A DNA stretch of 64,000 bases from Porphyridium purpureum (lineage: Eukaryota; Rhodophyta; Bangiophyceae; Porphyridiales; Porphyridiaceae), in NCBI GenBank assembly GCA_008690995.1, contig VRMN01000021.1, positions 1 to 64,000 of the forward strand. The letters are read 5' to 3'. A program made the position numbers and the translations under genes. Shown piece after piece: positions 8,604-19,104 of this stretch; within the stretch, counting starts at the first letter, position 1; each line of letters starts with the position of its first letter. The notes beneath the pieces were generated by a model. That model had not been told where the DNA came from. It ran no database searches and saw only the letters and a list, made by a program, of their open reading frames with translations.

Positions 8604-10118
8604 TTATTGAGCATCTGGAGATGCAATCAGGCTTGTCGGGTCTTCATCAAGCTCATCACTGTAGAACCGCATTTTGGACTCCTCTACTTGCAGCTCGTAC
8701 CCTTCTTCCCGGAGCTCCAACGCCTGCTTGATTGCCATGTCGATAATGCTCGAACTGCTTGTCTGTGTGCGCACGAAAGGACCGGTCTTAAGATTGGCGT
8801 TCGACGTCCAAGCCACGTTCTTATTCATCAGCAACGAGGAGCTCCGTTCGAGCGCACCGGTCAGCGCTCGCGAGGGTGCGTTGCTTGCGCCCGTGCACCA
8901 AGGATGGGACGCCAGCTCTTCGGCGGTCATCCTTTTGGACGGGTCCTTCGCCAGCAGTTTCGTGACGACATGCTTGGCTGCGCGAGAGATTTCCTTCCAG
9001 TCTGTTTCCGGGAAGGAAAATTCCGCGTTCTTAATCTTCATCAAAATTTCGTTCTGGTCAAAGCCCAAAAATGGAAAACGGCCAGACAGCATCACGTAAC
9101 ACAGCACGCCCGCCGCCCACATGTCAACCGGCGCGCCGTACTTGACACGCAGCGCGAGCTCGGGTGCTATGTAGAACGGAGTTCCTACTGACGAGCTGAG
9201 AGGCGCATCGCGCTCATCCTGCGTTTCATTCAGGTCGCCCATAAAGTTCGCAAGACCAAAATCCGCCAGCTTGATGACAAGCGGGAACTCTGTGCGGTCG
9301 CACAGAATGTTGTCTGGTTTGATATCTCGATGCACCACATTGTGTGCGTGCAAGTACCGCAGCCCTTCGCCGAGCTGACGCATCACATCGCTTGCCTGGC
9401 GCTCCGAAAAGTGCCGCAGCTTGCGGATGATGTTAAACAGCATGCCTCCCTGCATGAACTCGAGCACAATGTATAAATGATCCTCTGTGTCGAAAACGTC
9501 AAGCGTGCGCACGATGTTGGGATGATTGAGGCTCGACATGAGCTTTTCCTCGCGGTCGACATACGAGGCCATCTTGGAGTTCTTGCTCGGTTGCTTGTGC
9601 TTCTTCGCAATCTTCTTGATCGCAACTTTCTGCTTGGTTGCGATGCACGTGCCTTGGTACACTTGCGCAAATAGGCCCTCGCCGACCATTTCGCCAAACG
9701 TGTAGAAAGTCTCTGGAGACCAGACCACGGCCTGGCCAAGCGCCCGGGTCCAATTCTCGAATGTGTCGCTGTCTCGCGCGATGACAGAAACTTTCATTTT
9801 GTCGGCGTCTCGCACGAAATGCAGCTCGATCAATCGTTTCTCCGTATTGGTTGTGAGGACGCATCCCTGCACAAAGCGCTTCCACACGGGCTGCGCATCG
9901 CGCGCGTCCGACGCGAGCCGCGCGAGCTCCGCTTTCACGAGTTGGAGGAACACTGGCTGGCTGTCGCCCGCGCCGAAGCAGCACAGCGCACCAGCACGCT
10001 TCGCATTATCGAACGGGCTCCGGTACGGCGGTTCTGTGAGCGGATGGCGCAGCGCAGACTGATGCCCACGAGAACGCGGCAGCGACAAGTTGGGCGGGAT
10101 TGAGGATCTTGTTGTCAT
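8604..10118 (-). CDS. PH-like/CAMK-type protein kinase 1
   Basis: This Ser/Thr kinase is 504 aa from the ATG at 10118 (the longer frame starts at GTG). Catalytic landmarks are intact: GEGLFAQV loop (146-153), VAIK with Lys168, HRDIKPDN (263-270), DFG (286-288), and APE (318-320). YIVLEFMQGGML and HPW place it in the CAMK group. Residues about 80-131 resemble the second half of a PH domain, ending in the conserved Trp (FENWTRALG). The C-terminal 85 residues are Ser-rich and acidic with no obvious calmodulin site. The neighbour at 10800 has the same order (PH then CAMK kinase) and strand, so the two probably arose by duplication. Substrate unknown; a lipid-recruited signalling kinase is the inference. 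Confidence 0.88.
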   Translation of the reverse strand: MTTRSSIPPNLSLPRSRGHQSALRHPLTEPPYRSPFDNAKRAGALCCFGAGDSQPVFLQLVKAELARLASDARDAQPVWKRFVQGCVLTTNTEKRLIELHFVRDADKMKVSVIARDSDTFENWTRALGQAVVWSPETFYTFGEMVGEGLFAQVYQGTCIATKQKVAIKKIAKKHKQPSKNSKMASYVDREEKLMSSLNHPNIVRTLDVFDTEDHLYIVLEFMQGGMLFNIIRKLRHFSERQASDVMRQLGEGLRYLHAHNVVHRDIKPDNILCDRTEFPLVIKLADFGLANFMGDLNETQDERDAPLSSSVGTPFYIAPELALRVKYGAPVDMWAAGVLCYVMLSGRFPFLGFDQNEILMKIKNAEFSFPETDWKEISRAAKHVVTKLLAKDPSKRMTAEELASHPWCTGASNAPSRALTGALERSSSLLMNKNVAWTSNANLKTGPFVRTQTSSSSIIDMAIKQALELREEGYELQVEESKMRFYSDELDEDPTSLIASPDAQ

Positions 10119-10799
10119 GCTCCATGCAAGCTCAGCCTGCGCGAGCGAATGCCGCGCCGCTGCCACGCTCCCACTTGCTCACCTGCTCGCAAAGGACCCG
10201 TGGTTAGCGTCGCACAGGTGTCAAGCGGCTCACAGGAGGATAGCGAAAAGATGCGCCTTGCCAGAACCTGCCGGACAACGGCGACACCGCCTGAGCACGC
10301 ACGTGATGTGTCGATCAAAGTTCCTCGGGCGCGGTCGCCCACGACTTGCTGTAAGGTTGAAATTGGGGTGCCGACGGGCAAGTTGAATCTCCAGATCCGG
10401 CTTCCATGGAGGCCGAGCGCGGCGATGGTGCAATTCGACTACACTCGACGACGGTGCTCAAGGCGTCGGCGGATGAGGGCTGAACCATAGTCCTTGTCCC
10501 GAGCGAGCCGGAAAGAAGGCGCGGCCAACTTGTCAATATTTGTGCATTTTTTTAATTCTTCAAAACACACCACAGGTCCAAAGCCGCATGACGGCCGCAG
10601 AGGTACCGCGCGTGCCGCGCCAGCCGCAACAGCAGAAACGTCCGAATGATTGATCATTCAGAGGAACCACGCCCTCCCACAGAGGACAACGACTGTGACA
10701 CGATGACGAAACAGAAACGGCAGGACCCACGCTGCCATGAACGCAATGGAATAGCAAAAGGGAAAAAGGATATCGACGACCAAAGAAGAACAGACAAAA
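10119..10799. other. Spacer between the two kinases
   Basis: About 680 bp forms the 5' flank of kinase 1 and the 3' flank of kinase 2. It has one isolated GTAC (about 10600) and no phased cluster. No gene or repeat is seen. Confidence 0.4.
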
Positions 10800-12056
10800 C
10801 TACGTGGTGGCCTCCATGCGCGACGACGTACGAGGTGAAGATAGCGGCGAAAAGTACCCGAGCTTCGCCGAGTTGCGGCGAGCCTCTTTGCTGAGATTCT
10901 CGCGCTTGGCTTTTGGCCCGCCGTCTGCGCCCGCGCCCTTGCGCGTCGCGTCCATCTGAAACCACGGATGTCTCAGCGCATCCACCGACGAAAATCGCGT
11001 CTCCGGGTTCACATCCAAAAGGCGGTGCATGAGGTCCTTTGCTTGCTTGCTCACGTCATCGCGCATACTGTCTGGAAATATCAGACCCTGGTCGATTTCG
11101 GCCAGATACTCCTCATCGTTCAGTCCGAAGAATGGAAACATTCCAAACATCATCACATACAGAATCACTCCGCATGCCCACATGTCCACCTTGGGACCGT
11201 GGCCTTGTTTACGCACCATTTCAGGTGCTCGGTACACGCACGTGCCCACCAGCGACTTGAGCAGCGTGTCCTCATTCTCCATCATGTTCGCGAGCCCAAA
11301 GTCAACTAGCTTGATTTTGAGCGGCCAGGATTTGTCTACGCAAAGGAGATTTTCTGGCTTGATGTCCCGGTGCACAACCCCAGCCTCGTGCAGATACTTG
11401 ACGCCCTCAAGCAGCTCGCGCAGCACCAGCGCGGCCTTCTCCTCCGAAAACTGCTTCTCTTCGGCAATAATGTCAAACAGTTCACCCCCTTTCATGTACT
11501 CCATCACAAGGAACAAGCGCTCCGGCGTGTCAAAAATATCGTACAGCTTGACCACGTTGGGATGTTCGCTCTTGGCCATAATTTTCATTTCACGCATGTA
11601 CACCTCCTTCTGGCGCGCAAACTTCTTGGGATCACTCGATTTCTCGAGAATCTTGATCGCAAACTTCTCCTGCGTCTTCTTGTCTGTGCCCACAACCACG
11701 CGAGCAAACGAGCCCTTGCCTAATTCGTCCCCCAATGTGTAAAAGTCCTCGCACTTTTGGGTCACGACGCTGATGGCGTCCACCCACTTCTCGCACTCTT
11801 GCGCGGTCTCTGCGTAGAACACGATCACGCGCGCCGGTGTCTTGAGCGAGAACGCGTTCCCGGGCAGCTTCTCGACCTTGGCGTCCAGCAGCGATATTTC
11901 CATTTTCGGGACCTTCCTGTCCTTGGGCTCAAAGTACGCGAGCTTCTGGCCCTTGACCACGACGTAGCGCTTCACCTTTGTCTGGAAGCGCTTCCCCTTC
12001 TTGTACAGCCATCCCGCCTCGTCGATGACCTCCAGCCGTGCGTAGCGCAGCTGCAT
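10800..12056 (-). CDS. PH-domain CAMK-type protein kinase 2
   Basis: The protein is 418 aa from the ATG at 12056 (an in-frame GTG lies 12 bp upstream). Residues about 14-97 form a clear PH domain: GWLYKKGKRFQTKVKRYVVV at the start and the invariant Trp91 in ECEKWVDAI. The kinase domain follows at about 105-365 with GKGSFARVVV, Lys135 in FAIK, HRDIKPEN (229-236), DFG (252-254) and APE (277-279), ending in HPWF. The tail is basic and Ser-rich. PH domains commonly bind phosphoinositides, so recruitment to membranes is inferred. The architecture differs from Akt (PH plus AGC kinase) and from PKD (C1-PH-CAMK). A GTAC motif lies at 12293-12299, about 240 bp upstream of the ATG. Confidence 0.92.
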   Translation of the reverse strand: MQLRYARLEVIDEAGWLYKKGKRFQTKVKRYVVVKGQKLAYFEPKDRKVPKMEISLLDAKVEKLPGNAFSLKTPARVIVFYAETAQECEKWVDAISVVTQKCEDFYTLGDELGKGSFARVVVGTDKKTQEKFAIKILEKSSDPKKFARQKEVYMREMKIMAKSEHPNVVKLYDIFDTPERLFLVMEYMKGGELFDIIAEEKQFSEEKAALVLRELLEGVKYLHEAGVVHRDIKPENLLCVDKSWPLKIKLVDFGLANMMENEDTLLKSLVGTCVYRAPEMVRKQGHGPKVDMWACGVILYVMMFGMFPFFGLNDEEYLAEIDQGLIFPDSMRDDVSKQAKDLMHRLLDVNPETRFSSVDALRHPWFQMDATRKGAGADGGPKAKRENLSKEARRNSAKLGYFSPLSSPRTSSRMEATT

Positions 12057-12565
12057 GGTGCGAGACACTCAGCGACGCGCGTCGCGGCGCGCGCACGCAC
12101 GCACTTCCACAGCCGCCGCGCGAGCGCGTCGCTCCTCTTCTCCGAAGCGCGCCGTCTGCTACCCGCCCGCCCGCAGCCGCGGCAGTGGCTTCAGCTCTCT
12201 CCCCGCTCTCACCTCAACTGCTCGACCCAGCTGTCAGCGCGCGCCAGATTTGTCGCTGTCTGCGTGAGCGCGCGCGCGTTCGCGCCTGTCAGCTGTACCG
12301 AGCGCGCGGCAGTCGCGACGCAGCGGCAGCAGCGACCGCGCCTGCGGCGTGGCGGCCGCCACGCTGCCGCGGGCTGGCGTGGCCTTGGCCAAGCTGCCAC
12401 GAAAAGCTGTGCCGCAGTACGTTTGTGCGCGCGTGCGTGTGCGCGTGTGCGAAAGAAAGAGAAAGAGAAAGAGAGAGAGCGAGAGTGCGGCGATTTTCGT
12501 TGTGCTTCTCGTCTGATTCGCTATGTACTAGTTCACGGTTATGTGCAGCATGGCCTCGCGCCACG
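12057..12565. promoter_or_regulatory. Kinase 2 upstream region
   Basis: This region is GC-rich, with a CTGTACC at 12293-12299 and a purine tract (GAAAGA/GAGAGA, 12451-12485; CT on the coding strand). Paired with the malonyl-CoA synthetase region, it is a second example of a GA/CT tract plus GTAC upstream of a minus-strand gene. No further gene is seen. Confidence 0.4.
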
Positions 12566-14422
12566 CTACTGCTGCGCGACGCGGCGCACCTGCTCCAGAA
12601 ACATGGACGAGTTCAGCACGTGCGAACTTGCCAACACCACGTGCGCTTGGAGGGAGCGTGCCACCTGCGCCGCAGACGCTGTGTGGCCCGACTCCACCAT
12701 CACGGCACCCGCAACGCCATTGATGCCACTCACCGTCCTGTACTCTTCGTAGCAGCAGCCCCCCACCATCATGACCACAATGTCTCGTGGAACCACTCGG
12801 TCAGTGTGAGCATCTGCGCGAGGCGGGGGCCCTGACAAAGCAGCGCCTCGGGCCGACCCAAGAGTCTGCGCAGAAGCGCCACTGAAGGCACCTGACGCAT
12901 GCAGCGCTCCTCCTGAGCCTTCGTAGATGACAGGGTACGTCTCGTAGCTGAGGCGCGCTCGCAGCAGATCATCCAGCGTCTGGGCCAGTAGCGGCTCATG
13001 CTGAGTGTAAATGTTCTCGATGCCATGGATGCCGCGCCGCATGGACGTGGCTGCCTTGGCAAGAAAAGATCGGTTCGAGAACACGTCGCCGTGCCGCTTG
13101 GCGGCTCCGGCGTAGCGCCGTATGCCGGCAACCAGATCGACAAAGGCGACATCTTCACTGGCGCTACCCGCCGCTGCTCGCTGCAGCGCAATTTTGAGCT
13201 CGGAAAGGTTACATGTGGGAGACTGCTCGTAGCGCAGTGCAAACAACAGCACAACACGAACCTTGTCCTTCAAGGCGATACCAGGAGCGCTGCATATTTG
13301 TAGCACTTGCTTGCGGTGCTCAGCCTCACTCTCTCGACAGGCCAGGTCCTGCTCGAGCTGCGAGACGCGCAGCAGGCTTCCGCTGTCCACTCGGCGACTC
13401 AGCTCACTCGTCAAGAGTACATGCTTGGTCACATTGCTGGAAGAGCGTCGAAACTCTGGCAGCTCCTCCACGAGCCGGAGCATATCGTCCAGGTCTCGTA
13501 CATGCCCTTGCGCATCTGGCCGCTGCGAGGAAAAGTTGTCCACTAGCTCTTTGAGATTGGCGCCCAGATCGCCAAAGTTTGAAAACATGTTGCGCGCAAA
13601 GAATTCGTCGCTCTCCGCGTCCAATACTACCTGCTCGAACTCGTCCTTGACGTCCATAGAGCCCTTCAGGGACACGGTGTTATTCTGGATCCCCAGCAGC
13701 TCGTGAATCATGGCTTCATAAGTCCACTGGTTGAGTAGCGGGGTTACCGGGTCCTCAACGCGGTCGAGAATCAGAAGGAGCGGCGCTCGTGATCCGACAA
13801 TGCCGGTGCCCGCGTTCATCGCGTCCGAAGTGCCATCCTGAAAGAGAGAGCTTTCTTGATCAAACTTCACGGCAAGCCTCTCTGCCAGGTTTCGGCACGC
13901 GGCCGAGTTCCGATCATACCGCACCTGCGGTATTCTGCGGCGCATCACCATGAGGGCAAGCACCCCGTCCACCGCGCGGTCGAGGGAACCCAGTGGGTCC
14001 CCCAGCGACACCAAGGACTTGCGCAGGGGCAAAAAGTCGAGAAATGACTCGCGCAAACTCACCACTCGTTCATGCACGTCGGCCTCTGCCAGCTGCTCGA
14101 CGGCCAGCCTGCGCAAAACGTTTGCAAAGCACAGCTGGTAGTCGCGGAAGCGCGGCGCCGCGAGCTCGGCGCACAGCAGGGCGACGTTTTGCTCCGTCGG
14201 CCGCACCAGAACGATGGCATGCAGGTGGAGCAGCTGCCGCGCGCCGGCGGGCTGAGCTACCAGCACCTCGACATGGCACACCTCCTCGGACATCAGCTGC
14301 GAGTAAGGTTCGACGAGGCCGAGCGTGGCGGCGGTGTCGCGATCGACAACGAGTGCCTTGAGGCCTGGCGCTCCGCGGATGAGCGTGCGCAGCGCATTCC
14401 GGACAGAGTCGTGGTGTGCCAT
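12566..14422 (-). CDS. VPS45: SM-family vesicle fusion protein VPS45
   Basis: This Sec1/Munc18 family protein is 618 aa from MAHHDS at 14422. Strong VPS45 signatures are LLLILDRVEDPVTPLLNQWT, EAMIHELLGIQNNTV, NMFSNFGDLGANLK, IENIYTQHEPLLAQTL and the C-terminal DIVVMMVGGCCYEEY. VPS45 binds the Tlg2/syntaxin-16 class SNARE and controls SNARE assembly in traffic between trans-Golgi and endosomes. The family is about 550-600 aa, so the length fits. A low-complexity Gly/Ala/Ser insert sits before the last domain. It shares strand and neighbourhood with PLD and the PH kinases, which also act at membranes, but eukaryotic neighbours need not be functionally linked. Confidence 0.9.
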   Translation of the reverse strand: MAHHDSVRNALRTLIRGAPGLKALVVDRDTAATLGLVEPYSQLMSEEVCHVEVLVAQPAGARQLLHLHAIVLVRPTEQNVALLCAELAAPRFRDYQLCFANVLRRLAVEQLAEADVHERVVSLRESFLDFLPLRKSLVSLGDPLGSLDRAVDGVLALMVMRRRIPQVRYDRNSAACRNLAERLAVKFDQESSLFQDGTSDAMNAGTGIVGSRAPLLLILDRVEDPVTPLLNQWTYEAMIHELLGIQNNTVSLKGSMDVKDEFEQVVLDAESDEFFARNMFSNFGDLGANLKELVDNFSSQRPDAQGHVRDLDDMLRLVEELPEFRRSSSNVTKHVLLTSELSRRVDSGSLLRVSQLEQDLACRESEAEHRKQVLQICSAPGIALKDKVRVVLLFALRYEQSPTCNLSELKIALQRAAAGSASEDVAFVDLVAGIRRYAGAAKRHGDVFSNRSFLAKAATSMRRGIHGIENIYTQHEPLLAQTLDDLLRARLSYETYPVIYEGSGGALHASGAFSGASAQTLGSARGAALSGPPPRADAHTDRVVPRDIVVMMVGGCCYEEYRTVSGINGVAGAVMVESGHTASAAQVARSLQAHVVLASSHVLNSSMFLEQVRRVAQQ

Positions 14423-14760
14423 ATCTGCCGCGGCGCAACCATGCTCCAGTCGTGTGGCCCAATCAATCGCTCGTCTCTCGCCTCGCTTCGAACAGCGTTC
14501 ACGCTGTCGCGCCAGCACGAGCGAGGCTACCTCCGACTGTACCCGCACGCAGGACGCAGTGCGAGCGTTCGCGGGAGGCGAGGCCCGACGCGCCAGAGCC
14601 GGACACGCGCCCGCGCGCGTCGGTGCCACTGCGGCGGCGGGCAGCGCCGGGCTCCGGCCCGCTGGAAGCCTCTGCGTACTATCCGAACGGATGGGTGCGC
14701 ACGGCGGCTTTCAACAGCGCAGCACGGACGCAAGGGACACCTTTATAGACACGATCGAAT
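14423..14760. other. VPS45 upstream region
   Basis: About 340 bp lies between VPS45 and the PLD stop. It is GC-rich, with a single GTAC (CTGTACCC at about 14537) roughly 115 bp upstream of the VPS45 start. No gene is seen. Confidence 0.4.
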
Positions 14761-17295
14761 CTAGCACGTCATGAGATCTGGCAGGAATGTATCCTTGCCT
14801 CGGACGTAAGCGCTTGTGTCAGGAAACATGCCGGCGGCGCCAAGCGCGTAAAGTAGGCCGTCCTTATCCACAGAGTAAGGATACCGCATGATGTGTGCAG
14901 GAATGTCCTTTTCTGGAGGCGCGTCTGCACAGTAAAACTTCCAACAATGATCCGCAAGTGCGGCAATCTCGCGAGCCGACACAGGCAGCTCCGGTCGCAA
15001 GGCAGCTTGCTGGCTCAGATTGTTGCCCATGTGCTCTGCAAATAAATTCATGCGAAATGCGTGGATCGCTCCTGTAGCAAGACTTCCGATGTGTTTGCGC
15101 TGGAACATGCAAGCGGCGACCTCCGTGTCACGTGTACCGGCCATACTCCTTTCGTTAATGTTGGCAGATCCAATGATCAGGAATGCGTCGTCAACGATCA
15201 TGAGCTTCGAGTGCACATAGATGGGCTGACGACGCTTCACACAAGTCCGGTATGCCGAGGTTTTCGACTGACTCGTTGCGACGTCACTCGGCACGACCGC
15301 TTCGCGATTGCCCAGGGTCAAGATCTGCAGGTAGTCCTCTGGCCGTGCATCTGAGTTCACCTCCTGCAATTCCTGTGCTATGACTCTGTACATCATCTCC
15401 ACTGTTTGGTACTGCCAGAACAAGATCTCCTGGACAGGCATACTTTCTGGGACCCCCTCTGGCCAAAGCGGGATAATAATGAAAGCACAAAACGGCTCGC
15501 GTTCCCGTATCGCGCGGCAAATCCTCAAAGCTATTTCCATGGGGATAGTATTCGGCGCCAAGTTTGCATAGGTCTTGCGTTTTGCGGTACCTTCCTTGGC
15601 ATCCAGCGTTAGCGCCCATGCGTACGAGCTTCCCATAAAGTATTGGTTCTCAATATACACAAAGCGCTTTGCCCGCCGTATGTAGTGCACGTAAGCGCTC
15701 AGCACACTTGTGTCAAGGCCGCGCCCTTTTTTCATAAACGTCACGGCGTGCTCTCTTGGGAAATAGCTCGAGCGCTCATCGATGCTGCGCACCATCTGCA
15801 CGGACCACGCATTTGGATCCACGCGTTCGATATAAGCAGCCTCTTCCGCGGCCGGAATAAAGGCTCCTGGGCGTGACGTGTCCGCGTCATACACGGGCGT
15901 ACGGTACGCTGATGTGCGCTCCGGGCCCATCCTGACCGCGTTGTAGTCACACACAAGATTCCAACGCGCCTCAAAAATTCGGAGGACATCAACCGCAGCA
16001 TGGCCTTCGATAAGTGAGTGGACGTCATGCCAAGGCTCGCGCGGACCATACTCTGGCTCGATGCGCGGAAAATTGAAATTGTGGAAATCGTCTTTCCAGT
16101 ACGTGTTGAGATGCTTGAAGAGGAAATGCTCTGGCGTGTCCCAACGGCCGTCGCACAAGTCCAAGCCACCCACAAACGCCTTGAGTCGCCTTCTCGGCAT
16201 GAGATTGGCATTTGGGTCTCTGGACAACGCACCCGGAAGTGGCGCATCACAAACGACGATTTTTTGATGGTGCGTGAACATGGACGATGCAAGTTTCTCC
16301 AAGATCGATTTTCTCGCTTTCTCCTGCACGTGGCCTGTGAAACACGAGTGCGTCTCGTGACACGCCGGATCTACTGCGGGAATTCGCGCTTGCTTGAGCA
16401 CTTGCACCTTGGAATTCTTTTCCTCAAAATAGCGCACGAGCAGCTCATCGTGATTGCCCATCATTCCTTGCACCTCGCGACCGTCCAAAGACGACGGATC
16501 ATCCCAGACGAGCACGCGAACCGTGCATCCGCGTTCGGCTCGTTCATGCAAGAGCTCGCCTAAAGTGAGGGATTGACCATTCCAGGGGCGTTCGCGTAGA
16601 AGGCGCAAGTCGTGCCACACAGACCAGCCGGCTATTAGTATCAAGTGCTCCGCCGCGTGCAGAGAGGCGTAAAGCTCTTCCCACAGCGCCCGTCGACGCA
16701 GCGGAGCTTGCAGATACGACATTTCATGCGCATCTTGGAACAGGCTCACCATACATCCCGAACGCAGTGGGAATGGCGCATACGGCACCGCCGGAAACTC
16801 AATGAGGTCCTTCAAGCGGAACAGTTTCACGTACACCTCGATCTCGCACGTTGGCGCTCCCTTGGCCGCGGATACGGTGATCGCTTTCATCTTGTCAAGC
16901 AGTTTGACTTTGGCAGGCAGCGCAGATGCATTGTTTGGCCCAGCCACGGCGATCTCTGCGTCTCCGTACGTCGCGAAGCCGCGGACCTGGCCTTGCACCG
17001 GGTTCCCCTCCGTGAGCGAGCCAGCTGGAATCAGGGCAATGCCGATCATTCGGCCCGATTCTGCGGCGGCGAGCTGGATGCTCACGTACGACACGCAGTC
17101 AGCCACGCACGCGGCGCAATCTACGTCCTGGAAGAACGCCGCGCCATCTGCCTTGCTGGTGGCGACGACGTGCGACTTGAGTATGCGCCGCGCGCCGACC
17201 TTGACCTTGACGTAGAGCTTGCCGTGCTTCGGGTCGACGTTGCCTGCGCGCGTGACCTGGACGGCCAGCACGCCGTGCACCAGCTGCGCCTGCAT
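14761..17295 (-). CDS. PLD: Plant-type C2 phospholipase D
   Basis: The protein is 844 aa from the ATG at 17295 (an in-frame GTG lies 12 bp upstream). The N-terminal 160 residues look like a C2 domain (membrane and Ca2+ binding) as in plant alpha/beta PLDs. Two HxKx4D catalytic motifs are intact: HHQKIVVCD near residue 341 and YVHSKLMIVDD near residue 692, the latter followed by IIGSANINERS. The enzyme hydrolyses phosphatidylcholine and related lipids to phosphatidic acid. Other plant-PLD features are the IENQYF and DIPAHIMRYPY strings. No PH/PX module, as found in animal or zeta-type PLDs, is visible. It lies upstream of VPS45 on the same strand. Beyond its start the gene-poor island begins. 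Confidence 0.94.
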   Translation of the reverse strand: MQAQLVHGVLAVQVTRAGNVDPKHGKLYVKVKVGARRILKSHVVATSKADGAAFFQDVDCAACVADCVSYVSIQLAAAESGRMIGIALIPAGSLTEGNPVQGQVRGFATYGDAEIAVAGPNNASALPAKVKLLDKMKAITVSAAKGAPTCEIEVYVKLFRLKDLIEFPAVPYAPFPLRSGCMVSLFQDAHEMSYLQAPLRRRALWEELYASLHAAEHLILIAGWSVWHDLRLLRERPWNGQSLTLGELLHERAERGCTVRVLVWDDPSSLDGREVQGMMGNHDELLVRYFEEKNSKVQVLKQARIPAVDPACHETHSCFTGHVQEKARKSILEKLASSMFTHHQKIVVCDAPLPGALSRDPNANLMPRRRLKAFVGGLDLCDGRWDTPEHFLFKHLNTYWKDDFHNFNFPRIEPEYGPREPWHDVHSLIEGHAAVDVLRIFEARWNLVCDYNAVRMGPERTSAYRTPVYDADTSRPGAFIPAAEEAAYIERVDPNAWSVQMVRSIDERSSYFPREHAVTFMKKGRGLDTSVLSAYVHYIRRAKRFVYIENQYFMGSSYAWALTLDAKEGTAKRKTYANLAPNTIPMEIALRICRAIREREPFCAFIIIPLWPEGVPESMPVQEILFWQYQTVEMMYRVIAQELQEVNSDARPEDYLQILTLGNREAVVPSDVATSQSKTSAYRTCVKRRQPIYVHSKLMIVDDAFLIIGSANINERSMAGTRDTEVAACMFQRKHIGSLATGAIHAFRMNLFAEHMGNNLSQQAALRPELPVSAREIAALADHCWKFYCADAPPEKDIPAHIMRYPYSVDKDGLLYALGAAGMFPDTSAYVRGKDTFLPDLMTC

Positions 17296-18865
17296 GACGC
17301 GCAGCACCCGCCAATCCTCTCAGCCCCGTGCCCCCCCAATCCTCCGTCCCAACTTCAACGCCTGCCGAGCCGTTTGAGCCTTGTGCGCGTTCCGCTTAAA
17401 TGCGCCCGTGAAAGCGGCCTGTTTTTCGCGTTTACGGCAGAATTAATTGGGCGTGAGCGGTGGCACAAATCACGCGCTGCCAAAGCGACCCAGTGATTTC
17501 ACGCGGACACGAGGCGGCTGGCGCCGCACCAGGGCTCGTGCTGAAACAACTGCTTTTCGCACGCGCCTGCTGACGAACAGAGAGGTCTTCAGGGGACGCA
17601 GCTGATGCGTTTGGCGGAAGAGGTTGAAGACGCGAATAAAGGCTTACGTGTGCGAGAGGCTTTTGGAAGTCTGTGGAGTGGCGAACGCGACGAGCATTTG
17701 CCTTGCGTGTAGCTGATACTTCGCCAACCACATGCAGTGCCTGACGGTGCGGGCCATGTCGGTGCACGAGCCAATCGTTTCGGGGGTTTTCTAAGCGACT
17801 GGTCCACAGGTCATTCTTCGTTTGTGTAAGCCAGTAAAGAAGCAGCAAAGCCCGATTGGACGTTAGAGAATACACACCTTTATTCAAAATCAACTGTCGC
17901 TCAAACACTTTTGGGCAATTCACTCCACCTCCGACGTCAAATATAGCGTAGCAAGAAAGGAGTATGGCACGGTCTGAGTTGAGTACACGCTCAGCGCCGC
18001 TCGATAAAAGACAGAGCCGATGGCGACGATCTGTGCTGGCGCTCGCGTCCTCGTCGTCAAGAATCGAAGGGTGGATGGGGGGGATCTGTAAAGGCTGCGC
18101 GAAGTGAGCGAGCCAATGGCAAAGTTCGCGGCGCTAGCGCGCGGCAATGTTTCCGCAGGGACCCGCAAAACGTACTTGTCGAGTCAACATACAATTCTGA
18201 GGTATTCACTGGCGCAGTACCACAATGACATCAGGCTCGGATGATCAGAGGATCCGACGAACCAATGAGAGCTGGTTGGTGCACTCTTGGCGTCTGCGGC
18301 TGCCGCAAAAGTGCATCTTATGCAGCTTCTTGGCGGTTAAACAGAGATGGTGTCAAAACTTCACCTTCAGCTGGTTGATGCAAACGGTGCGAACTCCATG
18401 GTACCAAACATTTCGCGCCCTACCATGTTTAATTTGTTCTCGGAAAGTGGCGTGAGGATGCCAAGCTTCCTGCCGAGTGTTCTCATCAACAACATGTCCC
18501 AGGCTTCTTGGCGTGAAGTATCACGCACGCGGGCAGCAGAACGGAGTGAAGATTCGAGAAATTGTGCATTAACATACTGTACTTATATTCATGTATGTAG
18601 GGTAAATCTTCCATCTCTCCCAGTCAATTCGAAATCGTATTCCATGCCCTTCCGTGCTCTCTTTTTTGCCGAAATGAGAATAATCGGCCAATCACGTTCA
18701 GCCAAATAGCGCAGGGCAAAAACGACCCAGTCGTGAAATACTTGCAGTCCGATGTTTTTTTCTCAATTTCCTCTCCCTTGGAATTCTCTCTCGCTCTCTG
18801 TTTTCTCTCCCCTAAGCCAGGTTGCGGGTCTCTAACCCTTTAGAAAGACTGCCGTGCGGTGTCTA
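17296..18865. other. Start of gene-poor island
   Basis: About 1.6 kb has no convincing gene. The first few hundred bases are the PLD 5' flank and carry no GTAC cluster. A + strand frame around 18347-18520 reads like protein (for example SRPTMFNLFSESGVRMPSF), but it is short and unrecognised and is best treated as a decayed fragment. Confidence 0.4.
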
Positions 18866-19104
18866 CCAGCCTGCTTCCAGCCTGTCTCCAGCCTGCTTCC
18901 AGCCTGTCTCCAGCCTGCTTCCAGCCTGTCTCCAGCCTGCTTCCAGCCTGCTTCCAGCCTGCTTCCAGCCTGTCTCCAGCCTGCTTCCAGCCTGTCTCCA
19001 GCCTGCTTCCAGCCTGTCTCCAGCCTGCTTCCAGCCTGTCTCCAGCTTGCTTCCAGCCTGTCTCCAGCCTGCTTCCAGCCTGCGTCCAGCCAGCTTCCAG
19101 CCAA
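18866..19104. repeat. 11-bp minisatellite (CCAGCCTGCTT/TCT)
   Basis: About 21-22 tandem copies of an 11-bp unit alternate between CCAGCCTGCTT and CCAGCCTGTCT. The unit contains no stop codon in several frames, so three + frames and at least two - frames stay open and produce a repetitive QPASSL-type peptide. These are artefacts of the repeat and not genes. The copies are nearly identical, implying recent expansion or homogenisation. Confidence 0.95.

Noticed and set aside
17432-17923. 163-codon minus-strand frame upstream of PLD
   Set aside because: Composition is not protein-like across its length, and no motif or family is recognisable.
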